From positions 62,001 through 126,000 of the forward strand of contig NZ_SRLE01000017.1 of NCBI RefSeq assembly GCF_004745945.1: a DNA stretch of 64,000 bases. Direction: 5' to 3'. Positions 43,399 through 52,779 of this stretch are shown piece after piece. Source of the DNA: Mangrovimicrobium sediminis. Lineage in GTDB: Bacteria; Pseudomonadota; Gammaproteobacteria; Pseudomonadales; Halieaceae. Both the position numbers and the translations under genes were made by a program. Each line of letters opens with the position of its first letter. Position 1 is the stretch's first letter. The notes under the pieces were generated by a model. That model had not been told where the DNA came from and did not search any database. It saw only the letters and a list, made by a program, of their open reading frames with translations.

Positions 43399-44538
43399 TC
43401 AGGCCCCGGCGCGGGCGTTCATCAGTTCGATAAAGTGGTCAAACAGGGGGGCGGCATCGTGCGGCCCGGGGCTCGCCTCCGGGTGGCCCTGGAAGCTGAA
43501 GGCGGGCTTGTCGGTGCGGTGGATGCCCTGCAGGGAACCGTCGAACAGCGACTTGTGGGTGACCCGCAGGGTGTCCGGCAGGCTCGCCTCGTCCACCGCG
43601 AAACCGTGGTTCTGGCTGGTGATCAGCACCGTGCCGTCGTCGATATTCTGTACCGGATGGTTGGCGCCGTGGTGGCCGAATTTCATCTTCACCGTGCCGG
43701 CGCCGGAGGCCAGGCCGAGCAGCTGGTGGCCGAGGCAGATGCCGAACACCGGGATGTCGGTCTCGAGAATCGCGCGGATCGCCTCGATGGCATAGGTACA
43801 GGGCTCCGGGTCGCCCGGGCCGTTGGACAGGAACACACCGTCCGGCGCCAGGGCCAGGACCTCCGCTGCCGGGGTCTGCGCCGGCACCACGGTCACGCGG
43901 CAGCCGCGATCCACCAGCATGCGCAGGATGTTGCGCTTCACGCCATAGTCGTAGGCCACCACGTGGTGGGGCAGGGATTCCGGGGCGTGTTCGGGGAAGC
44001 CTTCACCCAGCCGCCAGCTGCCGGCGTTCCAGGTGTAGGATTCGCTGGCGCTGACTTCCTTCGCCAGGTCCATACCCTTGAGGCCGGCAAACGCCTGGGC
44101 CTGGGCCAGTGCCGCCGCCTCGTCGATGTCATCGCCCGCCATCAGGCAGCCGTTCTGGGCGCCCTTGTCACGCAGGATGCGGGTGAGACGCCGGGTGTCG
44201 ATATCGGCGATGGCCACCACCCCGCGCTCCACCAGGTAATCCTGCAGGCTCTGCTGGTTGCGGTAGTTGCTGGCCAGCAGCGGCAGGTCGCGGATGACCA
44301 GGCCGGCCGCCCAAACGCCGCCGGACTCCTCGTCCTCGGGGTTGGTACCGGTGTTGCCGATATGCGGGTAGGTAAGTGTGACGATCTGCCGCGCGTAGGA
44401 AGGATCGGTGAGGATCTCCTGATAGCCCGTCATGGCCGTGTTAAAGACCACTTCGCCAACGGTGCTGCCGCTGGCCCCAATCGCCAGACCTTTGAAAATA
44501 CTGCCGTCTTCAAGGACCAGGATAGCCGGACTGGACAA
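43399..44538 (-). CDS. carA: Carbamoyl-phosphate synthase small subunit
   Basis: The 379-residue glutaminase subunit has the class I triad: [13 protein letters not shown] (Cys) and [10 protein letters not shown] (His, Glu). It feeds ammonia to CarB. dapB, often just upstream in relatives, is missing; a TonB receptor gene diverges instead. A terminator-like hairpin sits in the leader 50-85 bases before the start, so pyrimidine- or arginine-linked attenuation is possible. Confidence 0.98.
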   Translation of the reverse strand: MSSPAILVLEDGSIFKGLAIGASGSTVGEVVFNTAMTGYQEILTDPSYARQIVTLTYPHIGNTGTNPEDEESGGVWAAGLVIRDLPLLASNYRNQQSLQDYLVERGVVAIADIDTRRLTRILRDKGAQNGCLMAGDDIDEAAALAQAQAFAGLKGMDLAKEVSASESYTWNAGSWRLGEGFPEHAPESLPHHVVAYDYGVKRNILRMLVDRGCRVTVVPAQTPAAEVLALAPDGVFLSNGPGDPEPCTYAIEAIRAILETDIPVFGICLGHQLLGLASGAGTVKMKFGHHGANHPVQNIDDGTVLITSQNHGFAVDEASLPDTLRVTHKSLFDGSLQGIHRTDKPAFSFQGHPEASPGPHDAAPLFDHFIELMNARAGA

Positions 44539-44586
44539 GCATAACCTCCATCAAGCCAGGAAAACCGCTGCGCCGCGCGCGCTCGC

Positions 44587-44622
44587 AAAAAGGCGAGATG
44601 GGGGAACCACATCTCGCCTTTT
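44587..44622 (-). promoter_or_regulatory. Terminator-like hairpin in the carA leader
   Basis: On the minus strand a 13-bp perfect stem (AAAAGGCGAGATG/CATCTCGCCTTTT, nine-base loop) ends in TTTTT, upstream of carA. An ATG at 44612 opens a small frame through the stem that overlaps carA, a possible leader peptide. Confidence 0.65.
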
Positions 44623-44831
44623 CACATAGATTCAGCTCTGGTTTTCGCGGGAACACACATTGCCTGTCGCGCTGTGCAGGCATGTGAAAAATCTGGGCGC
44701 CGATTTTAGGTGAAGCGGCGCAGGCTGTCCAGTCGGACGCCGCAAACTGTCTCGCCGCGGTGCGACATCATGCCGCAGGGAGCGCGCACCCCGCGTCGGT
44801 ATACTGCGGCCCGCACCAGAAGGGGACTGCA

Positions 44832-46916
44832 ATGCGAATGAACAAACTGAACGCCGGGCTGTGCGCAGCCCTGGCAGCCATGGGCGCCCAGGCCGAGGGA
44901 CCGGAGGACGTGGAAGTGGTGGTGGTCCAGGCCACGCCGGACAGCCGCAGCATGGACCTCACCGACGAGTGGGTTCCCTCCCCCGACGTCACCCGCCTGC
45001 TCAAGCGCGTCCCCGGCGGCAACGTCAACGGCAACGGGCCGCTGACCGGCATCCCCCAGTACCGCGGCATGTACGGCCAGCGCATCGCTGTCTCCCTGGA
45101 CGGCAACCAGCTGGCCCCGGCGGGCCCCAACTGGATGGACCCGCCCCTGTCCTACGCCACCAGCGGCCAGCTGGCCTCGATCCAGGTGTACCGCGGCATC
45201 GCCCCGGTCAGCGTCGCCCAGGAATCCATTGGCGGCGCCATCGAGGCACACACCCAGCAGGGCGAGTTCAGTGAGGACGGCAGCGTGCGGCTGCACGGCC
45301 AGTTCAGCGGCAGCGCCCAGTCCGCCTCCGCCGGCACCCGCCTGGCCGGGGCCCTGCAGGTGGCCGGCGAGAACCAGCGCCTGGCCCTGGCCGCGGCCAG
45401 TGAGCGCGGCGACGACGCCCGCTTCCCCGGCGGCGACATCCTGCCCACGGAATACCAGCGCCAGCGCTTCGATATCGGCTACGGCCTGCGCGCGGGCGAC
45501 CACGAGCTGGCGCTGCACTACGGTTACAACGACACCGGCGACACCGGCACCCCCGCCCTGCCCATGGACATCGAGTACTTCGAGGGCGACCTGTACAACC
45601 TCGACTACCGCTTCACCCCCGGTGGCGACTGGCGCCTCGAGGCGTCCCTGTTCGGCAGCGAGCTGGACCACGGCATGACCAACTACCACCTGCGCCGGGC
45701 GCCCGCGGACCCGGCGCGCTGGCGGCGCAACATCGCCGACGCCAGTACCCTGGGCTTCGACCTGCAGGCGCAGCGGCAGGACGCGAGCGGCAGCTGGACG
45801 GCAGGCGTCGACGGCCTGCGCTCTGAGCACGACTCGAACATCGACAACCCCAACAACGCGATGTTCTTCGTGGTCAACTTCAACGGTGCGCAGCGCGAGG
45901 TGCTCGGCGCGTTCCTCGAGCGCCAGCAGCGCCTGGCGGACAACTGGCGCGGCGAGTTCGGCCTGCGCCTGAACCGCGTGGAGACCGACGCCGGGGAAGT
46001 GAACGGCACGCCGGCGATGATGATGCCGCCCGCGATGCAGCTGCGCGACACCTTCAACGCCAGCGACCGCGCGCAAAGCGACGACAACCTGGACCTCGTC
46101 GCCCGCCTGCACTACGACAGCGCCCCCGGCACCACCTGGTACCTCGGCGTGGCGCAGAAGCACCGCAGCCCCTCCTACCAGGAGCGCTACCTGTGGCTGC
46201 CCCTGGAGGCCACCGCCGGCCTGGCCGACGCCAACCTGTACACCGGCCGCGTGGACCTGGACCCGGAAGTCGCCCGGGAGATCGAGTTTGGCCTGGACTT
46301 CGGCAACGGCACACTGAGCCTCGCCCCGCGCATCTTCTACAAGCGCGTGGACGACTACATCCAGGGCACGCCCAGCGACGACATGGCGGCGATCATGTTC
46401 GTGCGCATGATGAACGCCAGCAACGGCACCAGTAACCCCGACCCGCTGCGCTTTGACAACGTGGACGCCGAGCTGTACGGCTTCGACATGGACTGGCACT
46501 GGCAACTGGCAGACAGCTGGGCGCTGTCCGGCATCGTCAACTACGTGCGCGGCGAGCGCCGGGATATCGACGACAACCTGTATCGCATCGCCCCGCCCAA
46601 CGCCAGTCTGCGCCTGGACTACGACACCCGGGCCTGGGGCGCCGGACTGGAGGTGGTGGGTTACGCGCGCCAGGACGAGGTCAGCCAGACCAATCGCGAG
46701 CGCGAGACCGCCGGCTACGCCGTGGTCAATCTCAGCGCGCGCTGGTCGGTGACGGAGAAGTTCAGCCTGGACGCCGGCGTGGAGAACCTCCTCGACCGCG
46801 AGTACGAGGACCACCTGGGCGGTTACAACCGCGCCTACAACCCGGATATTGCGGTCGGCGAGCGCCTGCCCGGCTACGGCATCAACGTTTTCGCCCGGGC
46901 CAGCTACCGTTTCTGA
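44832..46916 (+). CDS. TonB-dependent receptor, OprC/NosA-like
   Basis: I start this at ATG 44832 with AGAAGGGG before it, giving 694 residues. A signal peptide ends near GAQAEG. A TonB-box-like VEVVVVQATP (about 28-37) and a plug with PQYRGMYGQRIAVSLDGNQL and MDPPLSYATSGQLASIQVYR follow; this resembles copper receptors of the OprC/NosA type. The barrel ends GYGINVFARASYRF with a terminal Phe. The substrate is inferred, possibly copper. A cation exporter gene converges on it. Confidence 0.85.
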   Translation: MRMNKLNAGLCAALAAMGAQAEGPEDVEVVVVQATPDSRSMDLTDEWVPSPDVTRLLKRVPGGNVNGNGPLTGIPQYRGMYGQRIAVSLDGNQLAPAGPNWMDPPLSYATSGQLASIQVYRGIAPVSVAQESIGGAIEAHTQQGEFSEDGSVRLHGQFSGSAQSASAGTRLAGALQVAGENQRLALAAASERGDDARFPGGDILPTEYQRQRFDIGYGLRAGDHELALHYGYNDTGDTGTPALPMDIEYFEGDLYNLDYRFTPGGDWRLEASLFGSELDHGMTNYHLRRAPADPARWRRNIADASTLGFDLQAQRQDASGSWTAGVDGLRSEHDSNIDNPNNAMFFVVNFNGAQREVLGAFLERQQRLADNWRGEFGLRLNRVETDAGEVNGTPAMMMPPAMQLRDTFNASDRAQSDDNLDLVARLHYDSAPGTTWYLGVAQKHRSPSYQERYLWLPLEATAGLADANLYTGRVDLDPEVAREIEFGLDFGNGTLSLAPRIFYKRVDDYIQGTPSDDMAAIMFVRMMNASNGTSNPDPLRFDNVDAELYGFDMDWHWQLADSWALSGIVNYVRGERRDIDDNLYRIAPPNASLRLDYDTRAWGAGLEVVGYARQDEVSQTNRERETAGYAVVNLSARWSVTEKFSLDAGVENLLDREYEDHLGGYNRAYNPDIAVGERLPGYGINVFARASYRF

Positions 46917-47004
46917 GCCAGCACCTGCGGCACTCGCCGGGGCCGACGCTCGTGATCTGGCACAGGCGACCGGCCGCTGGCGCAGGTAGTCATTCGCTCG
47001 CGCG

Positions 47005-47044
47005 GGCTCTGGTTTGCCAGCGCAGGCTCTCGTTTGCTAGCGCA
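47005..47044. repeat. 20-bp tandem duplication at the end of the exporter gene
   Basis: GGCTCTGGTTTGCCAGCGCA and a copy with two changes are adjacent; the second covers the stop codon of the FieF-type gene. It probably arose by slippage or duplication. Confidence 0.6.
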
Positions 47045-47966
47045 GGAACTCCTGCCGCGTCTCGACGCCGACTACCGATACCGGGTCCGGGTGGATCAGT
47101 ACCTCGGCGCCGGGGAAGGCTGATTCCAACTCGGCTTCGACCTCGTCGATGATGCGGTGGGCGCCCTGCAGGGTCAGCCCGTCCGCCAGCACCACGTGCA
47201 GTTGCAGGAAGGTATCGTTGCCCGAGCGCCGGGTACGCAGGTCGTGCATGCCGTGTACGTCCGGGTGGGCGAGCACGATCCTGCGGATCGAGCGGCGTTC
47301 GGCATCCGGCAACTCGCGGTCCATCAGGTGGTCCAGCGCGTCCCGCGCAATTCCCCAGGCGCTGCGCAGGATGTACAGCGCGATCACCGCGCCGATCAGC
47401 GGGTCCACCCAGAGCAGGTCGAAGCGCGCCAGGCCCAGGGCCAGCAACACGGCGAGGTTGACCAGCAGGTCCGAGCGGTAGTGCAGCGAGTCGGCGCGGA
47501 TCGCCACTGAGCCGGTTTCACGCACCACGAAAGACTGGAAAGCCAGCAGGCCAAGGGTGGCCACCAGCGAAAACAGGATGACAGCGATCGCCGGCAGCAC
47601 CTGCGTCACCGCGGTGGGCTCGAGGAAGCGTTCGAAAGCGCTGTACAGCAGGTAGCACGACGACGAGGCGATGAGCAGCGACTGGCCGAGGCCGGCCAGT
47701 GCCTCGGCCTTGCCGTGGCCGAAACGGTGTTCGCGGTCCGCTGGCGACAGCGCGTGGCGCACCGCGAACAGGTTGACCAGCGAGGCCAGGCTGTCGAGCA
47801 GGGAATCCACCAGGGTGGCGAGCAGGCTGATGGAACCTGACCACTGCCAGGCGATGAATTTGACCAGGATGAGCAGCGAGGCGACGCTGACTGAGGCGTA
47901 GGTAGCCCAGCGCATGAGGCGGGCGCGGCGCGATGCCTGCGCTCTCCTCTGGCTACCACGCGACAT
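47037..47966 (-). CDS. fieF: Cation diffusion facilitator, FieF type
   Basis: The 309-residue protein has six membrane segments and a C-terminal cytoplasmic dimer domain. ATLVDSLLDSLASLVN (Asp-x3-Asp) and ADSLHYRSD (His-x3-Asp) form the FieF-like zinc/iron site in helices 2 and 5; HPDVHGMHDLRTRRSG marks the C-terminal domain. It exports Fe2+, Zn2+ or similar ions using the proton gradient. The stop lies in a short tandem repeat. Confidence 0.92.
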   Translation of the reverse strand: MSRGSQRRAQASRRARLMRWATYASVSVASLLILVKFIAWQWSGSISLLATLVDSLLDSLASLVNLFAVRHALSPADREHRFGHGKAEALAGLGQSLLIASSSCYLLYSAFERFLEPTAVTQVLPAIAVILFSLVATLGLLAFQSFVVRETGSVAIRADSLHYRSDLLVNLAVLLALGLARFDLLWVDPLIGAVIALYILRSAWGIARDALDHLMDRELPDAERRSIRRIVLAHPDVHGMHDLRTRRSGNDTFLQLHVVLADGLTLQGAHRIIDEVEAELESAFPGAEVLIHPDPVSVVGVETRQEFLR

Positions 47967-47977
47967 GTTGCCTCCCG

Positions 47978-49003
47978 TCAGGCCTGGGCGGCGACTGAGG
48001 CGAGAATGCCCTGGTCACGGGCTGGCTGGCGCTCCGCGATCAGCGGCTCCGCCGAGTCCTTGACGAAGCGCAGCACCTGCCAGGGCAGTTCGCCGAGGAA
48101 CACCGGCGAGGTGCCCGGCGCGCTGTAGGCCTCGCCGCGAATGCGCTCGTACTGTGCGGTCATCTCGGCTATCAGCGCCGCGCGTACATCGCGCGCCTCG
48201 CCGCCGGTGGTCACCCCGCCGTGAAACTGGTGGAAGGTGCCCTCGCCGAGCAGCACCACGTGCTCGGCACCGTCGAACTCACAGGCCCGCTTGTACAGGT
48301 CGAGGTTGACCAGGCCGCCGCCGCGCAGGTTGAAGCGGGTGTCCATGCCGCCCAGTGCGGCCCAGATGTCGCGGGGAATACTGATGCAATTGCTCTCGCT
48401 GTGCGGGCGGAAGAAGCCGGCGGCACAGGAACCGCTGAAACAGGCCACGTCGAACAGCCCGTAACCGTTGCCCGGCCAGCACACGGATTCGATCAGCGCC
48501 TGGTCCTGCTCGACCCCATAGCCGAGGTTCACCGCCTCCTGCTGCAGTTGGTCGCCGATGTGGTAGCCAGGCACGGTCACCACCGCCTGGTCGTGGAGCC
48601 GGTGACCGCGCAGCAGGTTGCGCACGACACCGGGTGTCACCATACGCGCGCCGTCGATCATAATGCACAGGTAGCGGCCACGGCTGATGCCGGCGCCGTG
48701 GTTGATGGCATGGACCGGGGTGGGCTCGCGCTCGGCGCGCAGGTGGTAGGAGAAATTGCGCGGCAACTGGGCGATAAACTCGCGGCGCAGGTTGTTGGCG
48801 GACTCGTTCTCGACCACGATCACTTCGTAGTCACCGGCACTCACCCCCTCCTGGTATTCGGGTGTCAGCGAATACAGGGTACGCTCCGCCTGCAGGGGCA
48901 TGTCGTAGACGATGACGATGATGCTCAGGGCCGGGCCGCTGTTGCTCGACGCGGGCTGCGGTCCGTTCCCCGCACTCATTATTTTTCTTATGTGTGTCAG
49001 CAT
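47978..49003 (-). CDS. Glycosyltransferase family 2-like protein
   Basis: This 341-residue protein has a GT-A fold: LSIIVIVYDMPLQAERTLYS (about 27-46), YEVIVVENES and GRYLCIMIDGARM with a DG in place of the DxD. Later come GGMDTRFNLRGGGLVNLDLY and a FHQFHGG segment, as in acceptor-site regions. It probably adds a sugar to a surface glycan. It lies 12 bases after the sulfotransferase gene, so the two likely act on one product. Acceptor unknown. Confidence 0.85.
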   Translation of the reverse strand: MLTHIRKIMSAGNGPQPASSNSGPALSIIVIVYDMPLQAERTLYSLTPEYQEGVSAGDYEVIVVENESANNLRREFIAQLPRNFSYHLRAEREPTPVHAINHGAGISRGRYLCIMIDGARMVTPGVVRNLLRGHRLHDQAVVTVPGYHIGDQLQQEAVNLGYGVEQDQALIESVCWPGNGYGLFDVACFSGSCAAGFFRPHSESNCISIPRDIWAALGGMDTRFNLRGGGLVNLDLYKRACEFDGAEHVVLLGEGTFHQFHGGVTTGGEARDVRAALIAEMTAQYERIRGEAYSAPGTSPVFLGELPWQVLRFVKDSAEPLIAERQPARDQGILASVAAQA

Positions 49004-49015
49004 TGACGGTACACC

Positions 49016-49747
49016 TCAGATAGCCAGTTTTTGTAATTTCCGGTGCAGACGGCGAACCCGCCACGGAATCTCCATGCTCTCCCCCGACTCGGCGGAGCGC
49101 AGCGCCTCGTCGTAAAACTCCCCCTGCCAGGCCGTTGCATCGAAGCCCATCTCCCTGAGGACGTCGTACAACTTTTCCTGGAAATCATCCGGCGCTTCAT
49201 CGAAACACAGGATTGGAAATGGGCGCCCGGTGTGCACCCGCAACAACCGCCGGTTGTATTCATACCACAGCTCCAGCCCCTGCTGGTGTGGCATGCCGCT
49301 GCGATTATGCAGCGAAGCGGCCACCGCCACCGGGTGGCGGAAAATGCCGATAAACTGCATGTGCGGGAACAGCTCGCGCCAGCCATCGAGGACCAGCAGG
49401 GTGCGCGGGTCCTTGAAACCAAATGGCGACTGCGCGGCGTAGCGGGCGAACAACTCGCGCGCCGCGAGCCGTGCCTGCTCGCTCCAGCGCACCGTGCCGG
49501 TCGGCGGCCTGTCCCAGGCGCCACCATTGGCCGCCAGTACACTGTCGTTGATGTCGACGATGTACTGGTTTTCTCGGTTGCCCTTGAGGTTGTAGGGGTT
49601 CCAGGTGTGGTAATCACCCAGGTACAGACCGGCTTCCTGCAACGATCCGGTGAGGCAACTGGTGCCCGAGCGGTGCATGCCCAGTACACACAGAATACTT
49701 CGCGGTGCTGCGAGCTGGCCGGGGCTGGGTTGTATCGTTGTTATCAC
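49016..49747 (-). CDS. Sulfotransferase family protein
   Basis: The 243-residue protein carries the PAPS-binding P-loop LGMHRSGTSCLTGSL (about 22-36) and the 3'-phosphate region FRHPVAVAASLHNRSG (about 136-151). It should transfer sulfate from PAPS to a carbohydrate or small molecule. It leads a two-gene unit with the glycosyltransferase. Sulfated surface glycans are common in marine bacteria, which fits, but the substrate is not known. Confidence 0.85.
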   Translation of the reverse strand: MITTIQPSPGQLAAPRSILCVLGMHRSGTSCLTGSLQEAGLYLGDYHTWNPYNLKGNRENQYIVDINDSVLAANGGAWDRPPTGTVRWSEQARLAARELFARYAAQSPFGFKDPRTLLVLDGWRELFPHMQFIGIFRHPVAVAASLHNRSGMPHQQGLELWYEYNRRLLRVHTGRPFPILCFDEAPDDFQEKLYDVLREMGFDATAWQGEFYDEALRSAESGESMEIPWRVRRLHRKLQKLAI

Positions 49748-49793
49748 GCTCCAGGCGACTCATGATCGCCCTGTAGAGGCGACTTCTTGGCAA

Positions 49794-49821
49794 TTGAAAT
49801 TCTGAATACCGCTAGTATATA
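49794..49821 (+). promoter_or_regulatory. Promoter upstream of cbpA
   Basis: TTGAAA (49794-49799) and TATATA (49816-49821) with a 16-base spacer precede cbpA by about 58 bases. TTGAAA also resembles the -35 of sigma-32 promoters, but the -10 does not match one. Confidence 0.55.
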
Positions 49822-49878
49822 GACTGGTATGGGGGCTGACCACACTGGGGTCACCCGGTAATACAAACTGGACGGACC

Positions 49879-50820
49879 ATGGACTTCAAGGACTACTACG
49901 CACTGCTCGGGGTCGCCGAGGATGCCGAGACCAGCGAGATCAAGCAGGCTTACCGCAAGCTGGCGCGCAAATACCATCCGGACGTGAACCCGGACAAGGA
50001 CGCGGAGGCGCGCTTCAAGGAGGTCGCCGAGGCCTGGGAGGTGCTCAAGAACCCCGAGCGCCGGGCCGAGTACGACGAACTGCGGCGCTACGGTGGGCGC
50101 CGGGCGGAGGACTTCCAGCCGCCACCTGGCTGGCAATCTTCCAGTGGCGCCTACTCACAGGAGTTCTCGGGGGACTTCTCCGAGTTCTTCAACAGCATGT
50201 TCGGCGGCGGTTTTGGCGGCGGGCGCGGGCGCGCTGCGGGCGGCTTCGACATGCAGGGCCAGGATGTGGAGATCGAGATGCCGGTGTTTCTCGAGGAACT
50301 GGTGGCCGAACAGCGCAAGCCGGTGGAATACGAGATCCCGGTCATCGAGGGCGGGCAGCTGCGCTACCAGCGCAAGTCGCTGAACGTGACCATCCCCAGC
50401 GGCGTTGCCGACGGCGAGCGCATCCGGCTCAAGGGCCAGGGCGCGCCGGGCAGCGGCAAAGGGCCGGCGGGAGACCTGTACCTGCATATCCGCATCGTGC
50501 CGCACCCGGTGTTCGACGTGGAAGGCCACAACCTGGTGCTCGCGGTACCGGTAGCGCCCTGGGAGGCCGCGCTGGGTGGCAAGGTGGTAATCCCCACCCT
50601 GGACGGCAGGATCAGCCTGAGCATCGCGCCAGGCAGCCAGAGCGGGCAGAAGCTGCGGGTGCGCGGCAAGGGCCTGCCCACACGCGATGGCCGCGGAGAC
50701 CTGCTGGCGGTGCTCAAGGTGGTCATGCCGCCGCAGGCTTCGGAGTCTGCGGACGCATTGTGGCGACAGCTGGCGGAGCAGGCGGCCTTCGATCCGCGCA
50801 AAGAATGGGAGAAACAATAA
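49879..50820 (+). CDS. cbpA: Curved DNA-binding protein CbpA (DnaJ homologue)
   Basis: At 313 residues this is a class B J-protein: J domain (1-70) with RKYHPDVNP holding HPD, a Gly/Phe-rich linker (FGGGFGGGRGRAAGGFD), then the two C-terminal substrate-binding domains with YLHIRIVPHPVFDVEGHNL. It works with DnaK and binds curved DNA. Its stop overlaps the cbpM start (TAATG), so the two are coupled. Confidence 0.96.
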   Translation: MDFKDYYALLGVAEDAETSEIKQAYRKLARKYHPDVNPDKDAEARFKEVAEAWEVLKNPERRAEYDELRRYGGRRAEDFQPPPGWQSSSGAYSQEFSGDFSEFFNSMFGGGFGGGRGRAAGGFDMQGQDVEIEMPVFLEELVAEQRKPVEYEIPVIEGGQLRYQRKSLNVTIPSGVADGERIRLKGQGAPGSGKGPAGDLYLHIRIVPHPVFDVEGHNLVLAVPVAPWEAALGGKVVIPTLDGRISLSIAPGSQSGQKLRVRGKGLPTRDGRGDLLAVLKVVMPPQASESADALWRQLAEQAAFDPRKEWEKQ

Positions 50821-51119
50821 TGCAGGCAAAACTGTCCCTGGAGGAACTGTGCGCGGGCCAGGGCCTCAGCCGTTCGCTGGTGGTCGAGATGGTCGAGTAC
50901 GAAGTAGTGCGGCCGGTGGCCGGCGAGCGCGACGCAGACTGGTTGTTCGAGGCCGGCGCCGCCCACTGGGCAAAGCGCGCCCTGCGCCTGAAGTCGGACC
51001 TCGACCTGGACTGGCTGGCGGTGGCGATGCTCGTCGACCTGTTGCGCGAGCGCGAGGCACTGGCGCGGGAAAACGCGCAACTGCGCCAGCGCCTGGCGCG
51101 GTTCCTGGCGCAGGACTAG
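50820..51119 (+). CDS. cbpM: Chaperone modulator CbpM
   Basis: The 99-residue protein has a MerR-like N-terminal winged helix (LSLEELCAGQGLSRSLVVEM) and a C-terminal coiled coil ending LRQRLARFLAQD. CbpM binds the J domain of CbpA and blocks its DnaK and DNA activities. It begins in the last base of cbpA. Confidence 0.93.
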   Translation: MQAKLSLEELCAGQGLSRSLVVEMVEYEVVRPVAGERDADWLFEAGAAHWAKRALRLKSDLDLDWLAVAMLVDLLREREALARENAQLRQRLARFLAQD

Positions 51120-51132
51120 CGGATCTGCGGGC

Positions 51133-51687
51133 TCAGAACTGGTAGACCAGGCCGACGCTGAACAGCGACAGGTTGTCGAGGTCGCTGGCGTCGAAGTATT
51201 CGTACTCGGCGCGCACCGCGAGATCGCCCAGTTCGATTGAGGCGCCCAGGCCAAACGCCAGGTCCTGGTCGCTGGCGTTGTCCTTGTAGCGGTTTTCCAA
51301 CTCGTCGACGGCCGCCTTGAGTTCCGCTTCATAGGCGATCATGCCGCCCTTGGCGAAGACGTTCAGCGGGCCCAGGGGCAGGTTGCCGACGACAAACGCG
51401 TCCCAGCCGTCCACTGCCACTTCGCCGGGTATACCGTTGGACTTGTCGTTGACTTCGCCGAAATTCACGTACCCGGCTTCCACCGCCAGCAGGGAGAGCA
51501 ACTGGAAGCCGACAAAGCCCTTGTAACCGAGATCGTCGCCGTCCAGCTTGAAGCTGCCGTTCTTGGCTTCCAGGTAACTGGAGCCCACGCTACCCCCGGC
51601 GTAGAACCCGGTATCCGCGGCAACGCCGGCAGACCCCGACGCCACCGCCCCAAATATAGAACCCAATAGTACGTATTTTACCTTCAT
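51133..51687 (-). CDS. Small outer-membrane beta-barrel protein
   Basis: I start this at ATG 51687 after GGGAGG, giving 184 residues. A signal peptide ends near VAADTG; the mature chain opens FYAGGSVGSSYLEAK and shows alternating hydrophobic strands, ending LSLFSVGLVYQF with a terminal Phe. This is the eight-stranded OmpA/OmpX-like architecture. Function unknown; such proteins serve adhesion or envelope stability. It converges on cbpM with 13 bases between stops. Confidence 0.85.
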   Translation of the reverse strand: MKVKYVLLGSIFGAVASGSAGVAADTGFYAGGSVGSSYLEAKNGSFKLDGDDLGYKGFVGFQLLSLLAVEAGYVNFGEVNDKSNGIPGEVAVDGWDAFVVGNLPLGPLNVFAKGGMIAYEAELKAAVDELENRYKDNASDQDLAFGLGASIELGDLAVRAEYEYFDASDLDNLSLFSVGLVYQF

Positions 51688-52011
51688 CCCAGAGCCTCCC
51701 AGACGCCAGCGCGGACCCATTCCACAGGCAGTAATCCCCAAGCTGCCCGAAGTATATTTCAACCCACACCCCCAAACGCCAGAAAGTGGGGTCAGATACG
51801 ACTTTTTTGATGAAATTCGCCACCCGATAGCCGTCACCAGGACGAGGCGGGCTCTGCACAACCGGACTGCCCGATGCACTGCTCTCCCGGCGGTACCGCC
51901 GGCGTGAATGCCCCCTATCTCATGACCTCTATCAATACCCTCAGCTCTGGCCAGCATATACTTTGCACAACAAAGCATAACAGGCGGCATCAGCCACCCG
52001 GGGCAGGCAAC
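51688..52011. other. Intergenic region with a dispersed repeat
   Basis: Beside repeat copy B (51787-51817), these 324 bases hold a TATACT box at 51957-51962 without a good -35, and CTTTG/CAAAG around 51961-51975. No gene is seen. The barrel and lipoprotein genes diverge from here. Confidence 0.4.
51787..51817. repeat. Dispersed repeat, copy B
   Basis: TGGGGTCAGA, T-run and TGAAATT over 31 bases match copy A at 21735-21763. Here the long hairpin of copy A is absent. Confidence 0.5.
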
Positions 52012-52779
52012 ATGCAAAAGCACCCCATCGCCGCCAGGCTGGCGGCTCTCTACCTGGCCCTGTGCCTCACCGCCTGCGCCTCGCGGCCGCAGCAGGACTA
52101 CGAACCGGTCGGCCGCTTGAGCCAGGTGGCGGTGGTCAGGTCTTCCGAGTTAACCGCCCTGCAACGGGTCAAGAGCACAGAAGAGAGCGTGATCGAAGGT
52201 GCCGAGGTCGGCGGCGGCTCGGGCATGCTCGCTGGCTCCGCCCTGGGCCTGGTCTGCGGCCCGTTCTTCTGGATCTGCTCCCCCGCCCTGGGCGGCATGG
52301 GGCTGATCGTTGGCGGTGTCGGCGGCATGGTCTACGGCGGTGTCCAGGGAGACTTCACCAGCGAGCAGGCTGAACGCATCAGCCGTCAATTGGCCGCGCT
52401 CAACCAGCACCGGGACCTGCAGCAGGAAATGTTCGAACAATTGCTGGGCGAGGTGCCCGCAACGCGGCAGCTGCCCGCGGAAACCGCGCCAATCCAGGTG
52501 TCGCCGATCATCACCCTGATCGAGATCGACGGCGACGACGACAACCGCATGCACCTGCATGTGAAGGCCATGCTGCTGGTCTCCTGGCAGGATGCCGCCG
52601 GCGAGATGCACCTGGGCAAGGAGGACTTCCAGGCGAAATCGGAGTCCGCCCCGGTGGATGAATGGTTGGCGCTGGGCGGTCGGCGCTTCGACGACTTCAT
52701 CAGCCACAGCGTCACCCAACTCGCCGCGGACATGTCGCATTACATCGACGAGCATGCTGCCCCGGTGCAGGTCCCGTGA
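52012..52779 (+). CDS. Lipoprotein with glycine-zipper segment
   Basis: The ATG at 52012 gives 255 residues with a lipobox LTAC (Cys at about 21). A Gly/Ala-rich hydrophobic stretch (about 65-105, including GGMGLIVGGVGGMVYGGVQG) resembles glycine-zipper lipoproteins that insert in membranes. The C-terminal half is soluble and mixed. No family recognised. It overlaps the next lipoprotein gene by four bases (GTGA), so the two probably work together. Confidence 0.82.
   Translation: MQKHPIAARLAALYLALCLTACASRPQQDYEPVGRLSQVAVVRSSELTALQRVKSTEESVIEGAEVGGGSGMLAGSALGLVCGPFFWICSPALGGMGLIVGGVGGMVYGGVQGDFTSEQAERISRQLAALNQHRDLQQEMFEQLLGEVPATRQLPAETAPIQVSPIITLIEIDGDDDNRMHLHVKAMLLVSWQDAAGEMHLGKEDFQAKSESAPVDEWLALGGRRFDDFISHSVTQLAADMSHYIDEHAAPVQVP

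Noticed and set aside
44706-46814. Long minus-strand open frame opposite the TonB receptor
   Set aside because: Val/Gly/His-rich composition typical of antisense frames in GC-rich DNA; the receptor on the other strand has clear motifs.
49832-49858. A third copy of the GGGGTCAGA repeat
   Set aside because: It has GGGGTCAC and lacks the T-run and TGAAATT that the other two share in order.
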